DNA of 64,000 nt from Neospora caninum Liverpool (taxonomy: Eukaryota > Apicomplexa > Conoidasida > Eucoccidiorida > Sarcocystidae). Positions within the stretch are counted from its first letter, which is position 1. Every line of letters begins with the position of its first letter. The translations under genes and the position numbers were made by a program. This document shows positions 23,334-34,500 of this stretch, one piece after another. The notes beneath the pieces were generated by a model. The model was given only the letters and a program-made list of their open reading frames with translations. It did not search any database and was not told the origin of the DNA. The stretch covers positions 1,240,001 through 1,304,000 of the forward strand of contig NC_018396.1 in assembly GCF_000208865.1 (NCBI RefSeq), read 5' to 3'.

Positions 23334-26300
23334 ATGGACACAATGACTCGCCGTGGAACCCGCAGCCGTCGTCTTTTCTCTCTCCGCCTCACCCTGTCCT
23401 CTTCCGTCGACACGTCACCTCTTTTCTGTCTTTCTTCTGACAAGTCGCCTCTACACCCTTCTGCCTCTCCTCTCCAGCCTTCTTCTTGGTCTCCCTCGTC
23501 TTCTTCCTCGTCTTCTTCCCCGTGTGCTCTTTCTTCTCCATCGTCTGGTCCATCCCCGTTGGGTTCCCCTTGCCCTCGCGACTCCCTCTTCTCTGCCCGT
23601 CTACGGTCAAAATGCCGTCTCCGCCTTTCCCATTTAGCGTTGTTTCTCGTCCTTCTCGTTCTCTTGCTTTTTCCTCTCGCTTCGTCTCTTCCAGCTCTGG
23701 CCGCTGAACCTGGCGAGGACGAGGGCGACGACGTGTTCGTGGACGCCGCAGAGTCCTTTTCGCCTGGCGCCTCCGAGGCGCTTCCGCAGGCGAGGGATCG
23801 GCGCGAAGAAGTGGATAAGATTTTGCAGGAGCATCGGCTGCTGGAGGCCGAAGAACGCCGCCGAGAATTGCAGGAGGAACATCTGAAGAACCTCATGCTG
23901 CAGCGGGAGCTCGCGCGGCGCAAGGAGGCAGCCGACGCCGAGGCCGATCGCCGCTTGCACACAGAAGCCATGGACAAGGCCGAGCTCAATGAACCAGAAC
24001 CTCTGCGCAGCTACCACAGCGCCCTGACGAAAGCCGTGTTGGACGAGGCACAGAGAAACCGGATCCTCAAGGAACAGCTTCAGCTCCAGCAGACGCGCGA
24101 CCTTTTGGCCGAGCAAGTGGAGCTCGAGAAATTGCGGGAGGCCGAACTGAAGCGACAGCTTGGCCGCGCCTCGGACGAGACAGACGACTGGGCCGAAGGC
24201 GACCTCAAGTCGCTGGACGAAGAAAGTGCAGAAGCGCGACAGAAAACCCTCGAGCTCGCAAAGGGCGCAGCGATGCCGCTCGATCCGAAGCTCGGCGCCA
24301 TCCGAAGCAAAATGCAGGAGGAGCACGAACGCAATCTGGAAAAGATGCGGGGCGACGCTGACGAACAGGCTCGAAATGGCAGCGGTGAGTCCCAGCGGGC
24401 CTCGAGTTCGACGGCGAGGGCAAAAGAGAATCGAGGCAAGGGAGAGAAGAAACACAGAAGGGAGACGGCGGAAGGCGAACCGGGACACAGGGCACTTGCA
24501 TTTAAGCGCTGGCCGAGGGAGCAAAAAGCGCCACAAGATAATGGATACAAAGCGCAGCTCCAGTTAGGTAAAGGGACTTCCAGGCGTCCACATGAACACA
24601 GCGACACTGGGCGGTATACCAGGAACGCCGAAAGCCTCTGCCCACATTCCTTGTCTCAAAGTCTTCATCTCCACAAGTTTTGACATATATATATATATAT
24701 ATAGAGAGAGAGACGCACCTAACTTCTTGCACGTGTATATAACACTTGCGTGGCTGTAGATAGATATATATAGCTACATGGACGTCTGCATTCCTATATT
24801 CATTTGCAGATAAGCTTATGCATACTTACGTTTGTATATGTGTATATACAGCTGTGAAAGAGTGTTGTTTTGCGGCGAGGAAATCCTGTGTCCCTCTGTT
24901 TTTCTGTCTGGTAGCAGACGGGGATGTCCACGCGGACGAGGCCAAGGACTCTTTGGAAACCGACACCAAGAAGAAACCCAAGACCGGGTTATTTGGGCGA
25001 CTTGTAAGAAAAACGAGGGCCGTTTTCCGCCCCCGTGTGCATCTCTGTACGGAACTCTGTGTCTGTACACCTACACACATGCATGCACGTATATGCATGC
25101 ACCTATACACAGATGCATGTGCGAATCTGCATGCATATACTTTACACAAATACACGCTTTCTTGCGATGTTCGCGCTTTTGACGCCTGCTTCTTCCGACC
25201 CGTTTGGTCACACTTGCGTGTCTCCGCAAGAAGGGAGCGCACCATGAAACAAAGGAACTGGAGCGTGTGAGAGACTCGACCTTGTTGGGCAGTGGTACGA
25301 GCTTCCAGAGTTGGCAGCTCCGCTGAAGCAGAATGGTTCTTTCAGAGAGTGGAAGAAACTCTTTTAGATTCTCTACGTTTGTGATGAGGACGATGAGGGC
25401 CCTCAGGCATTTCCTGACACGCCGATTCAGGTGTATAGACACCTGAGGTGCTCGTGCACTGAACGCGACTCCCTGGAGTCTTCCGAAGGGGCCTCCTCCG
25501 TCTTCTGCAGTCGCGGCGCATCTGTGCTTCACCTTATCTTCTGCTTCTCGAACAACTCCCAACGCCCGCCACTGTCTTCTCACCAGCGGAACTTTGCGTG
25601 AAGTCAGACTGTGACCAACTATCCCGTTTTTCGCCCCTTTATGCGCTGTCATCCATCCTCCATATCTGTAGGTATAGATGACTTTGCATGCATATGCGTG
25701 CCTACTGACTCATTAGCTGTATGTCCATGAGGTAGGACTCGCCAGACCTGTAGAGAGCACAGCGGGTGTCTCCTTGTCGGGGTATCGGAGGGAAAGAAAG
25801 CTTTCTGTCATTTGCTTTGCACGTGGGACGAGACCCGTGGGCGACGGCCGTCTCTCTGTTTCTTCTCTCTTCAGGCAAAATTTGTCGGCTTCGCCTTCCA
25901 CAAAATCAGTTCCCGCTTCTCCGCCGCGACGGTCGATGAGGCAGTCGCGAAAGTTACGAGCCGCGAAGAGCTCGCGGTTGGTAAGTCTCGGGCTTCTTTC
26001 TTTTTCCACGTTTTCTTCCGGTCTCTCCCATCCACATGTCCGCCTTGGTACCAGATGAGCGTCGCTGCACCGTCTCCTCTAGGGCCCATCCCCCCAGTCG
26101 CGGACTCACGCATGCACGGAAAGTGACGCTTCCGCGCTCCTCCGAAAGCCATACACCTCTGTGCGGAAAGGTAGCTTTGTGTTTGTGTAACGCGCTGTCT
26201 CTGTCTTCCAGAAGAGAAGTGCTTACAATTCCAACATACCTACCTACCTAAGCTATGAGACGATGGGAGGCCTCTGCACAATGTGGGGTCTCGACTGGCC

Positions 26301-29300
26301 CTGAAGGTATATTTGTATCCGGATATCTCGACGCGCCGCACTGACTTCCACTCGCAGTTCCACTGAATAAACCGGACGGGCTCCTTTGCATGCATCCACC
26401 GAACGTTTACATTTTGGTGGATACGTGACATCACGTGTCCACATACATAAACATAGACCACGATGTATATACATAATCATATATGTATATCTATATATAT
26501 CTATATATATATATATATGAGTGGGTAGGTATGGGTGTTTGGGCTCCTGATTTCGACAGAAACAGCCGACTTGGTCTGGGTGCGTTTTGTGGGTCTGGTG
26601 CTCCTTTCGTGAAAGCATTGAGTGTTTCACCACTCGCCTGGTTTGCTTGTTCTGTGCAGAGTATCTGCGGTGTCTGAACGTCGGAGACGCACGCACCAAC
26701 TTTCGGCGGGGCGAGGCGTTCTGCCGCACCATCAGCGACGACTCGCACCGGAAGTTTTGCGGCACTCTCGTGCAGATGGCGATGCAAATCCTTCGGCAAA
26801 TTCAGCTGTGTCAGCGCGACCGACGTGGCACCCAGCGGAGAGGTACGTACACCGGCCTGTGGCAGCCGTCAAAAGCGAAAGACCCGCCGGGGGGAACACG
26901 CCGTCACTGCATGCCCTCACCGATTGCTTTTTTTTGCTGTCTTGCCGCTGCGCCTTCGCCAGCCTGCTTCTTCAAGGTGAAAGCCCCTCTAATGCACCCG
27001 ACCCTCGTTGAGATTGGGTCCAATTTGCACGGTGAGAAATCGCCCGTCGCGCGAGCGGGGGAGACTGCCGCCAATCCAAAGCTTTCCACAAGACGTGTTC
27101 AGTCGGCGTCCCCCTGCCGGAGAGTCTCAGACTCTTTAACCGAAGGCACATGCAGAGGCTACCCGAGCAAAGCGCAGGCAGCTGAGAATGCCTGGAACGC
27201 CAGGCGAATTCAGGACATGCGTCTCCTGTGGACCACCGCCTGTTTGTTTCTTCTTTTGACACAGAGTCGTGCCTACCGTTTTCCAGCTCCTGTCTTGTGT
27301 CTCCTCCCTCTCGTCCTTCTTCGTCTTTTCGGCTCGGTTTCTCATGTTTGTCCTCTCGTGTGTGTCCTTCTGTATCTTTTTCTCTCTTTGTCTCGATTCG
27401 TCTCGTCACATCCGTTCCGCTTTTCCTCTCTCTGCGTTGGCACGCAGAGGAGTACATCGAGGGCTTCATGACGCGTGCGCCGGACTTCCGCGTGGTTCCT
27501 GACTCCGTGGTCTCTCAAATCCACCACCACTTTCGCCAGCTGAACTGGCGAGAGATTCTTCTCCATTCGTTTGACGTCGTCGCCATTTCGGCCAGCAATC
27601 GGCTATGGCATCAGACGTACGCCTCGCTGCACGCGCTCTCGAGCAGTCGCCTCGTCGAAAAACAGAGAGCGGAGGCGCGGCAACACCGAGCGTTTGTAAG
27701 TCAAACTCCCACACAGAAGACTCCGCGATCCTCGCTCTCTCGCGTTTCTGTGTGGATATACGCCCCCGTCCAAGCATGTGGACTGTCTTCGAACAAATCC
27801 CCCTTACCTCCAGATCGACAGAAGGGCGCCTTTGGCATTCTTTTCTCTGGTGTCTCCCTCCTTCCCCCGCCCCCCAGCGCACTTTCTCTCGGATCTTCTG
27901 TCGCAGACGTTCCGCATGCCCGTGAACAAATCTTCCCCTTTCTCGCACTTGCTTCTGCCTTTCTCCTCGGCGTGTGCGCTCCGCATGCCAGCGGTGGCGG
28001 CAAACCCGCCAACCCCTCCCCCCCCAGCGTTTTCCGTTCTCTCCTGCTCCTTCTCTGCCTTTTTGGCCGATTACTCTCCCGTCGTCTCTTTCTGCTTGTC
28101 TCTCAGCGTTTTCACCGGCGGCAGCAGGCAATCTTGGAAATGACGCCGCACCCTGATCCGCTCCTGGTCGGGATTTTGCACGAGTTGGTGTTTCGAGGGA
28201 ATGTGTGTCAACACAAGAGCGACTATAAGACTCGGATCATTCGCGAAGTGGGCGGGAAGCGCGTTGTGACGACCGTCAAGGAGCAGACGAAGCTCGCCTT
28301 CATTCACTGGATCCAGTCGCTGTACTCTGTGGAGGAATGCATGCACCCACCGTTTCTGCGGCCTTCCGAGCGCGGGCCCGAAGACGAGGATCTCGCGAGA
28401 CAGGCGACGGCGGGGCCTGTCCCGCCGTCGCTCTTGAGCGGTCCGCCGGCCGAGAACGCGGACGAGAAACTCTTTCACATGGCACCGAGCCCCATTCAGG
28501 TCCAGAACTGTGAACTGGTGAGAACGCTCTTTCGCCTCAGCTTTGACAAAAGCGCAGACGAGACGAATCTCGCACGCACGCGCTCCGAGAGCATCGGCGA
28601 CGAGTCTGCCGACGGCGAGTCCGTGAACGACGCGGCCAGCGAGAACAGCGAACCCAGTTTGGAAGGTGACGAGCCGCCGAAACCCCAGGAAGAGGAAGAG
28701 ACTCTCGCGGTGCCGCTCACCGAAGAGCAGCGCATCGCGCGACGCGCATTTGTCCAGTCACTCAACACCGTCGTCTCCTCAACGGCCACCCTCTCGGCCT
28801 CGATTTGTAAGCGAAAGACGAGACCACGCAAGACGCCTGAAACATAGGCCGAGAAAACACACAACTGTGAACCTCTCTTGGCAAGACATACACCAATGTA
28901 CATAAATACGCCAGTATCTTGTACTTATGTGCATAGCTGTATATGCATGTATTTCGTATGTGTCTGTCTTGAGGTAGGGCGTCGATAAATGGTGAAACAC
29001 AAAGACAGCCTTGACGCATTGCCTTTTTTACCTCACTGATTTAAACCCATTCAAGATGTACACACGTGAGAGTGTCGCCACTGAGCTCTGTGATCACGTC
29101 CGCACAAGACGCCACACAATCAGCTACAACAAATATATATATATATATATATGTATATATATTTGTTTTTTTATGCCCTTCCGTGAAAAAACTCGACGCG
29201 GTCTGCACTTTCTCTCCATGTTTGTGCATCCTGTTACGCTGCTGTGTTTTCTTGTTTCGGCGTGTCTGTCTTCGTTTCAGTGTTGAACAAGACCGGGAAG

Positions 29301-29927
29301 GGGTACAAGGTGTTGGAGTTTGTTGTGCGGTCGCGCTTTGTCGCCCGCTTGTTGGCGAGTTTTGCTTTCAAGCTGGTCGTGCATCTGTTTAGCGAGACGT
29401 ACGATTTCTCGGCAGTCTCCGCGGAGCTTGACCACGTCGACAAGTACCCCCGCGTGAGGAGTCGGCAGGAAACGGATTGGTGGCAGGTGGTTGCCAAGAC
29501 TGTGCACAATGGGGCGTTGCCGCTGCAGATGAGCGACGTTTTTGCCTCGTCCTACGTCCAGAGCTTAGGCGCGACGGTGGAGATCCTCACAGGGAAACGA
29601 AACGTCGCAGCCTTTGCCACGCAGGTGCTGGTGACCGCTCTGAGGCGGCGTCGACAACTGTGGAAACGGATGGGCCAGAGCGGCTACGGGAAGACGAGAG
29701 ACGGCGACCTAGACAGACGCCTCGGCGAGGAAAGCGAATCTGCTTCGTCGCCAGGTATCGGAAGAAGCATCAGCCGATCACGGAGTGTGCTCAAAATCTT
29801 CGGGGCTGTGACTTCCGCCATCCTGTGCTCGTTACTCATCATCTCCGCAGGAGCGTGGGCCATCCCGCTCCTCATAGCCGCCGCCATTGTCGCGGTCACC
29901 TTCCTCTTCCCTGGACAGCCCACGTAA
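23334..29927 (+). CDS. Signal-anchored coiled-coil protein with C-terminal hydrophobic hairpin
   Basis: Exons 23334-24384, 24918-25003, 25875-25980, 26660-26842, 27448-27695, 28107-28806 and 29281-29927; 1006 aa, with every splice in phase. I do not recognise the family. Seen: a ~95-residue Arg/Ser/Pro-rich N-terminus, a hydrophobic segment LALFLVLLVLLLFPLASSL (about 101-119) followed by ALAAEPGEDEG as a possible signal cleavage site, then charged coiled coil (about 150-290). A compact helical middle (exons 3-6) contains conserved-looking blocks such as NFRRGEAFCRTISDDSHRKF and NWREILLHSFDVVAISASNRLW. An acidic insertion rich in Glu and Ser (about 680-780) follows. Near the C-terminus two hydrophobic segments (FGAVTSAILCSLLIISAGAW, AIPLLIAAAIVAVTFLF) make a hairpin. 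I infer a secretory-pathway or endosymbiotic-organelle membrane protein; the compartment is unclear. The first in-frame ATG of the exon was used as the start. Confidence 0.85.
24685..24703. repeat. (TA)n microsatellite, intron 1 of coiled-coil gene
   Basis: TA run in the 533-nt first intron, followed by a GAGAGAGA run. Confidence 0.9.
25076..25137. promoter_or_regulatory. Cluster of ATGCATGCA-type words
   Basis: At least three copies of (A)TGCATGC(A) and one ATGCATG occur within 62 bp in intron 2 of the coiled-coil gene. TGCATGC is a known over-represented word in apicomplexan promoters and a target of some ApiAP2 proteins. Its intronic position makes a promoter role uncertain; it may only be a microsatellite-like repeat. 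Confidence 0.35.
26466..26519. repeat. (TA)n/(TATC)n microsatellite, intron 3 of coiled-coil gene
   Basis: TA run with CTATATATAT interruptions, about 140 bp before the exon starting at 26660. Confidence 0.9.
29132..29162. repeat. (TA)n microsatellite, last intron of coiled-coil gene
   Basis: TA run with one TG interruption, between the exons ending at 28806 and starting at 29281. Confidence 0.9.
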
Positions 29928-31501
29928 AGCGCGAGAGTCTTCGAGCCGCGCGTGCACAGGGAAAGGAAAGCGCCAACGCCGCCGTTAAGGCTTTTATCCG
30001 TTTTTTCACACGTAGATTTCTCTACACCCATAAATTTATAGAATTCTGTAAGTATATATAACTACGGAGTTCGCTATATATATATATATATACATATATG
30101 ATGTATATATATATATATATATATGCACAGTTGCAGGTGCGCATGTAACGGAACACACATCCTAGGAGGGTAAGGCATGCGATTGCGATTTATGTGCCGA
30201 AACTGCGGGCGTTGCAGCGCTACCGAACGGCGGGGGAGGAGCCTCTGATGGACCAAAAGCGGCGTTTCGCTGCTCTCGTTTTGTTCTCGCTTGCGTTCAA
30301 ACAGCCTCTCCCCTGCAAAACTGCCGTGGCTTCTCGGCTCTTTCTCGGGCCCACTGGTGAAACGCGACCTCTCGAAACGTTGTTCTGAAAATCCTCTCTC
30401 GCTCGTAAAGACAGAGAGCGCCCACCATTTCGTCGCCGTCGGTTCTTGAGATTCCGCAGGCGCTTTCCCCGTCTCTTGTTCGCGCCTGAAGAGACTCTGG
30501 ATTTTTTCACCGGAGTTTTCTACCAAACCCGTGCTGGCAAAGCAACAAAAGGACGATTTGCTACGCTCTGTCGGGATCGGAATCTGGTAGAAAGAACGTC
30601 CCGAGATATATTTTCGTTGGCTTTGGAAACGCTTTTTCGGATAGGAATTCCTCGAGAATCACGGCGAGCAGTCCAGTTGGCCTGGCGTTCGCTGATAGGA
30701 ACTGCTCCCACCGCACCCGATCGGGTTGAAAAGACAAAGATATTCATTCAAGGTCCCAGACGGCACTCCACTCGTAGATAGTACGCAGAAAAGTGTCTCC
30801 AGAGACCTAGAAACCCCATTTATAATGTGAAAAACGGAGACTCCACCTACAGTTACAGCCTTCCACGCGACAGGGTAACACAGCCCACGTTCTACGGTCC
30901 CCGACGACCCGGGCACCGTTTTGTGTTTAGCGAAGGGAACTATCTGTGTCTCTCCAGCTGCCGAATCAGAAAAAGGGAGGGGCTACACGAACACGACTGG
31001 GCATTTCGAGGAAACGCACGAGAGCTGGGTTCAGCGCGGCGGTCTCGAAAGACCGCGGGCGAAAACCCGGCCCAGCAACACATGCAAAAAATGTGGATTG
31101 TCGCTGCGGAACGAAGGCAGCGTTCTCTTCCAAAACGGAAGAGCCTGGTATGGCGCATCGGTCGCACGGCCCTCGAAAAAGAGGCGCGTTTTCGGCGCGG
31201 ATTCTCTCGGGAGAGTCGATTCAGAAAGGAAGAGAGACTCCACTACATGTACGCTTCACTCAGACAAAACAGCCGGAAGCGGGGGCAAACCCCCGGCATA
31301 ACAGAGTGCTCTGTTTCCTCCGGTTGAAAAAACTTCCCGGCCGGCTCGTTCCTCGCCTTGGCCTCCTTCTGGCAAGTGTGTTTCGCCCGCTTCTCTCTCT
31401 GAGTCGCCGTTTCTTTTTCGCGTCGGCCTTTTCTCGCTGCTCCCTCTCGCGAGACTAGCGAGGGAGGCGTTCTTTGAGGCTCGTCGTCACGACTCCCCTC
31501 T
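29928..31501. other. Convergent intergenic region
   Basis: It holds the 3' flanks of the plus-strand coiled-coil gene (stop at 29927) and the minus-strand RRM-like gene (stop at 31502). No supportable gene. It contains TA microsatellites (30074-30124); the other open frames look like noise. Confidence 0.55.
30074..30124. repeat. (TA)n microsatellite
   Basis: Two TA runs separated by CATATATGATG, about 150 bp after the stop codon of the coiled-coil gene. Confidence 0.9.
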
Positions 31502-34500
31502 TCACCGTCGATGCGCAAAGCTTTTGGCAGGAAGCTGAGGCGGCCTGTCGACAGTCACTTGCTTGACGCGAACGCCGATGTTTGCCGCGTACAGGCGACG
31601 CAGGACTTCTTCTTCATCCTGGCCCTCGCGACACCTGAGGAGAGAGAAATCGGCAAGAGATTCGGAACGGTGAAGAAACGAGACCCGTCGAGCGCAGAAG
31701 ACAAGCGCACACCTCTTCGTCTCTTTCCCCAGATCCCAAGGCACGCCCCCAAAAGGAGAGAAAAGGCTAGGTGCTGGCAGTGACCTGGAAGCGGCTCCAC
31801 GGCATCTAAAGAGAAGAGCGAAGGGGAAAAGGAGAAAACTAAAGGGACCGCGAGAAGGAAGCGCGAGGGAGGTGGACGACGCAAAGGGGAGACGGCAAAG
31901 CGAGCGAGAACCAAGAAACTAGAAGAATCTGGAAACGGGAGCACGGAAAACGAGAAAACCCAGAACGTGGGGGAGCACCGGGGAGAAGAAGCAGAAAAGC
32001 GAGGAAGTCCCCGACAAGTTAGGCGATGCGAGCACAAGGAAAGCAAAGAGAAAAAACCCAGAAACGGGGAATTTCGAGCGCAGCGAAACGCATGAACGAT
32101 CCCCGGCCTCTTACCGCAGTGTCACTTTCCCGGTGCCTTTGCATTGGCTAGTCAACAAGTCCCTGGCAAGAGTAACTTTCATGACGCAATTCAGCCGCGG
32201 GCTCGTGTCGCTCTCCTGTCTCCTGTCTCTCGCTTCCTCGAAGTGCGTTTGCTCCCCCAGAGGCAAAGCAGAAATGCGAAAAGAACCGCGAGATGGCGAA
32301 GGCTTGGCACCCGCTGCACATATCTCGCGAATCCGTTCCTCCGTCATGTCCTCTCGGATCCCGAAGAGGTCGAGCTCGACAACCTAAACGAGACCAAACC
32401 CCCGATAGAAAACTCCCCGTAACTAGTTCAAAAGGTGCCTCAAGCGCGCCTCACCTCTCTTTCTGCGCGTCTGTGCATGCGAGTCTTCTCTCGCCTCGCC
32501 CTCGCAGTCTCTTGCCCCTCCGCCTGACTCAAGCCTATACCCTAAACTGTTCACCTTTCCCCCTGATTGTGCCTCACCTTGCTGGGCAGCTGCGCCGCCT
32601 CTCTGTGAACCTTCTCGCAGCCAGCTCCGGGGAGGTTTGTCTCCTCTCCCGTGACGGAGTGGAACATGCGGCCGCCTCCAGTCTCAACGGCCTCGAGAAG
32701 GCGTTGTCGCCGCTCCTGGTCTTGATGCTTCTCTTTTAGCAGAGACTGAGAACCCGCAACGGGAAAAAACGGCAAACACGTGAAAACTCCACAGACACAA
32801 GAAGCGTGGCAGTGAGGACAGGCTAAGAGCTGTTTCGACGCCCGGCAATCCCCGCTGTCTCCTGAAGCGTTTCTGCACCCGCCGGCGTGTTCGCGGGGTC
32901 TCTGCGTCCCCGAGGGGCGACCGGAGAGGGCCTGAAGAAGGCGGGCGCTTGGGACAAAACGCGGCCTGTGGGGTCAACAGTTTGGGGTTTTGTGCCGTCT
33001 GCTTCGCCTTTTCCTGCTCACCGTCCGTGCCCGTTCTGCGCGCTCGAGATGCCGCTGAGCAGCCGCCGAGGGATCCCCAGACGGGAAGACATCCGACTGC
33101 ATGGCGTTGACGAATCTGGCAAAAGATGTTAGAAAACCGACAAAAAGACCGGAAGCCGTGAAGAAAAGACAAAGCCCAGAGGCTGCCCCGACAAGAGAAA
33201 CAAAACAGGAGAAAAACACGAGGTCAGAGATAGGACACGCCGCGAGAGAAGGCAGAAAGGACCGGCATGAAAGGAGAGCAAGCAATGACGAGAGAAAGCG
33301 CTTGAGGGCGGGGGCGCGAAAAACAAAGGGGAAAATAGAGATCGGCGAAGAAAGAAAGATCTTCGGAGAGAGAAAAAGATGAGGATTGAGAAGACGCGAA
33401 GGAGAAAGATCCAAATATCATCGCGACGCTGTTTGAAGGATGCGGGCGTATCAGAACGTATTCTAAAGCTTTACGCCTGCTTCACGCAGAGCACCAGGGC
33501 ACTCGTGAGAACGTAAGGCAGAGAAAAGGTAGTACGAGCACAGGAAAGACACACAAACGCGAAATCAGTGGAAAAAGAAGCGCGAAGAAAGAACTAAGAA
33601 TCCCACTACGAAGCGGGGGTTTTTACTCGGAGACAGAAAACAAGGAAAGGTGAGAAAATCGCCTCGCCGTGGCCTCTGGTCGCACCTCTCGTAGGCAGTC
33701 TTTGATTCCAGCAACTGCGTCCGTCTGCGAGACAGAGAAAAGACAACGTGGGAGAGCCAAGGTGGAAAACAGAACGGGGACCTGCGACACCGCCTTGTGT
33801 CGTGCTTTGCTTTTTCGCTGCCATCCTCCACCTGCTCCTCTGCCCTCAGCCCTTCGCCTCTTACCTGCGATCTGAGGTTTGCCTGTCGAGTGTGTCGCCT
33901 TTAGAAATGCCCACACGAGAAGCCCCGCTGACGCTCTCGGCGTCTCCCCAAGCGCCCTGCGTGGTGGCGACGCGAGAAGAGACAGGCGTCTCTCGGTTGA
34001 ACATGTCCGAGTACCACGGGTTCTCGCGCTGAAGTTCACGTCGACGTTCCGTTTCCTTTAGACAAAACAGGCACAACGGGCTCCGAGCGAGTGAACGTGC
34101 TTTGCCTCGTTCTGTCGACCTTCTCATTCTCTTCCTCGTTCTGCGTTCCACATCTTGTGTTTTGCCTCTTTTTTTCCACCTGGAAACTTCTCCAATTCCC
34201 TCCTTGTCGCGTCGCTCACATCTTCTTACTGCTCACTCTCTTCTCCCCAGCCTCCCCATCTTTGCGTCTCTCACTCCACCTCCACTCTCCCTTGTTCCCT
34301 TTCTTTCGTTCCTCTCTCCCTTCTCCCTTGCCGTCTCTATATCCTCCATCTATACCCCCTTTCCCTTCTCTCTGACTCTGCTTGTCCCCTTCCGGGGCTG
34401 CGTACCTCTCGAGCTATCTGCGCAGCGTCGGTTGTGTGCACGCTACTGGGCGAGGAGAGTCCACTTCTGTCGGGACGCGAGTCGCGGCCAAAGATCTCGC

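Noticed and set aside
32525..32545. CCCTAAA-like word resembling an apicomplexan telomere unit
   Set aside because: Only a single copy is present, so there is no telomeric array.
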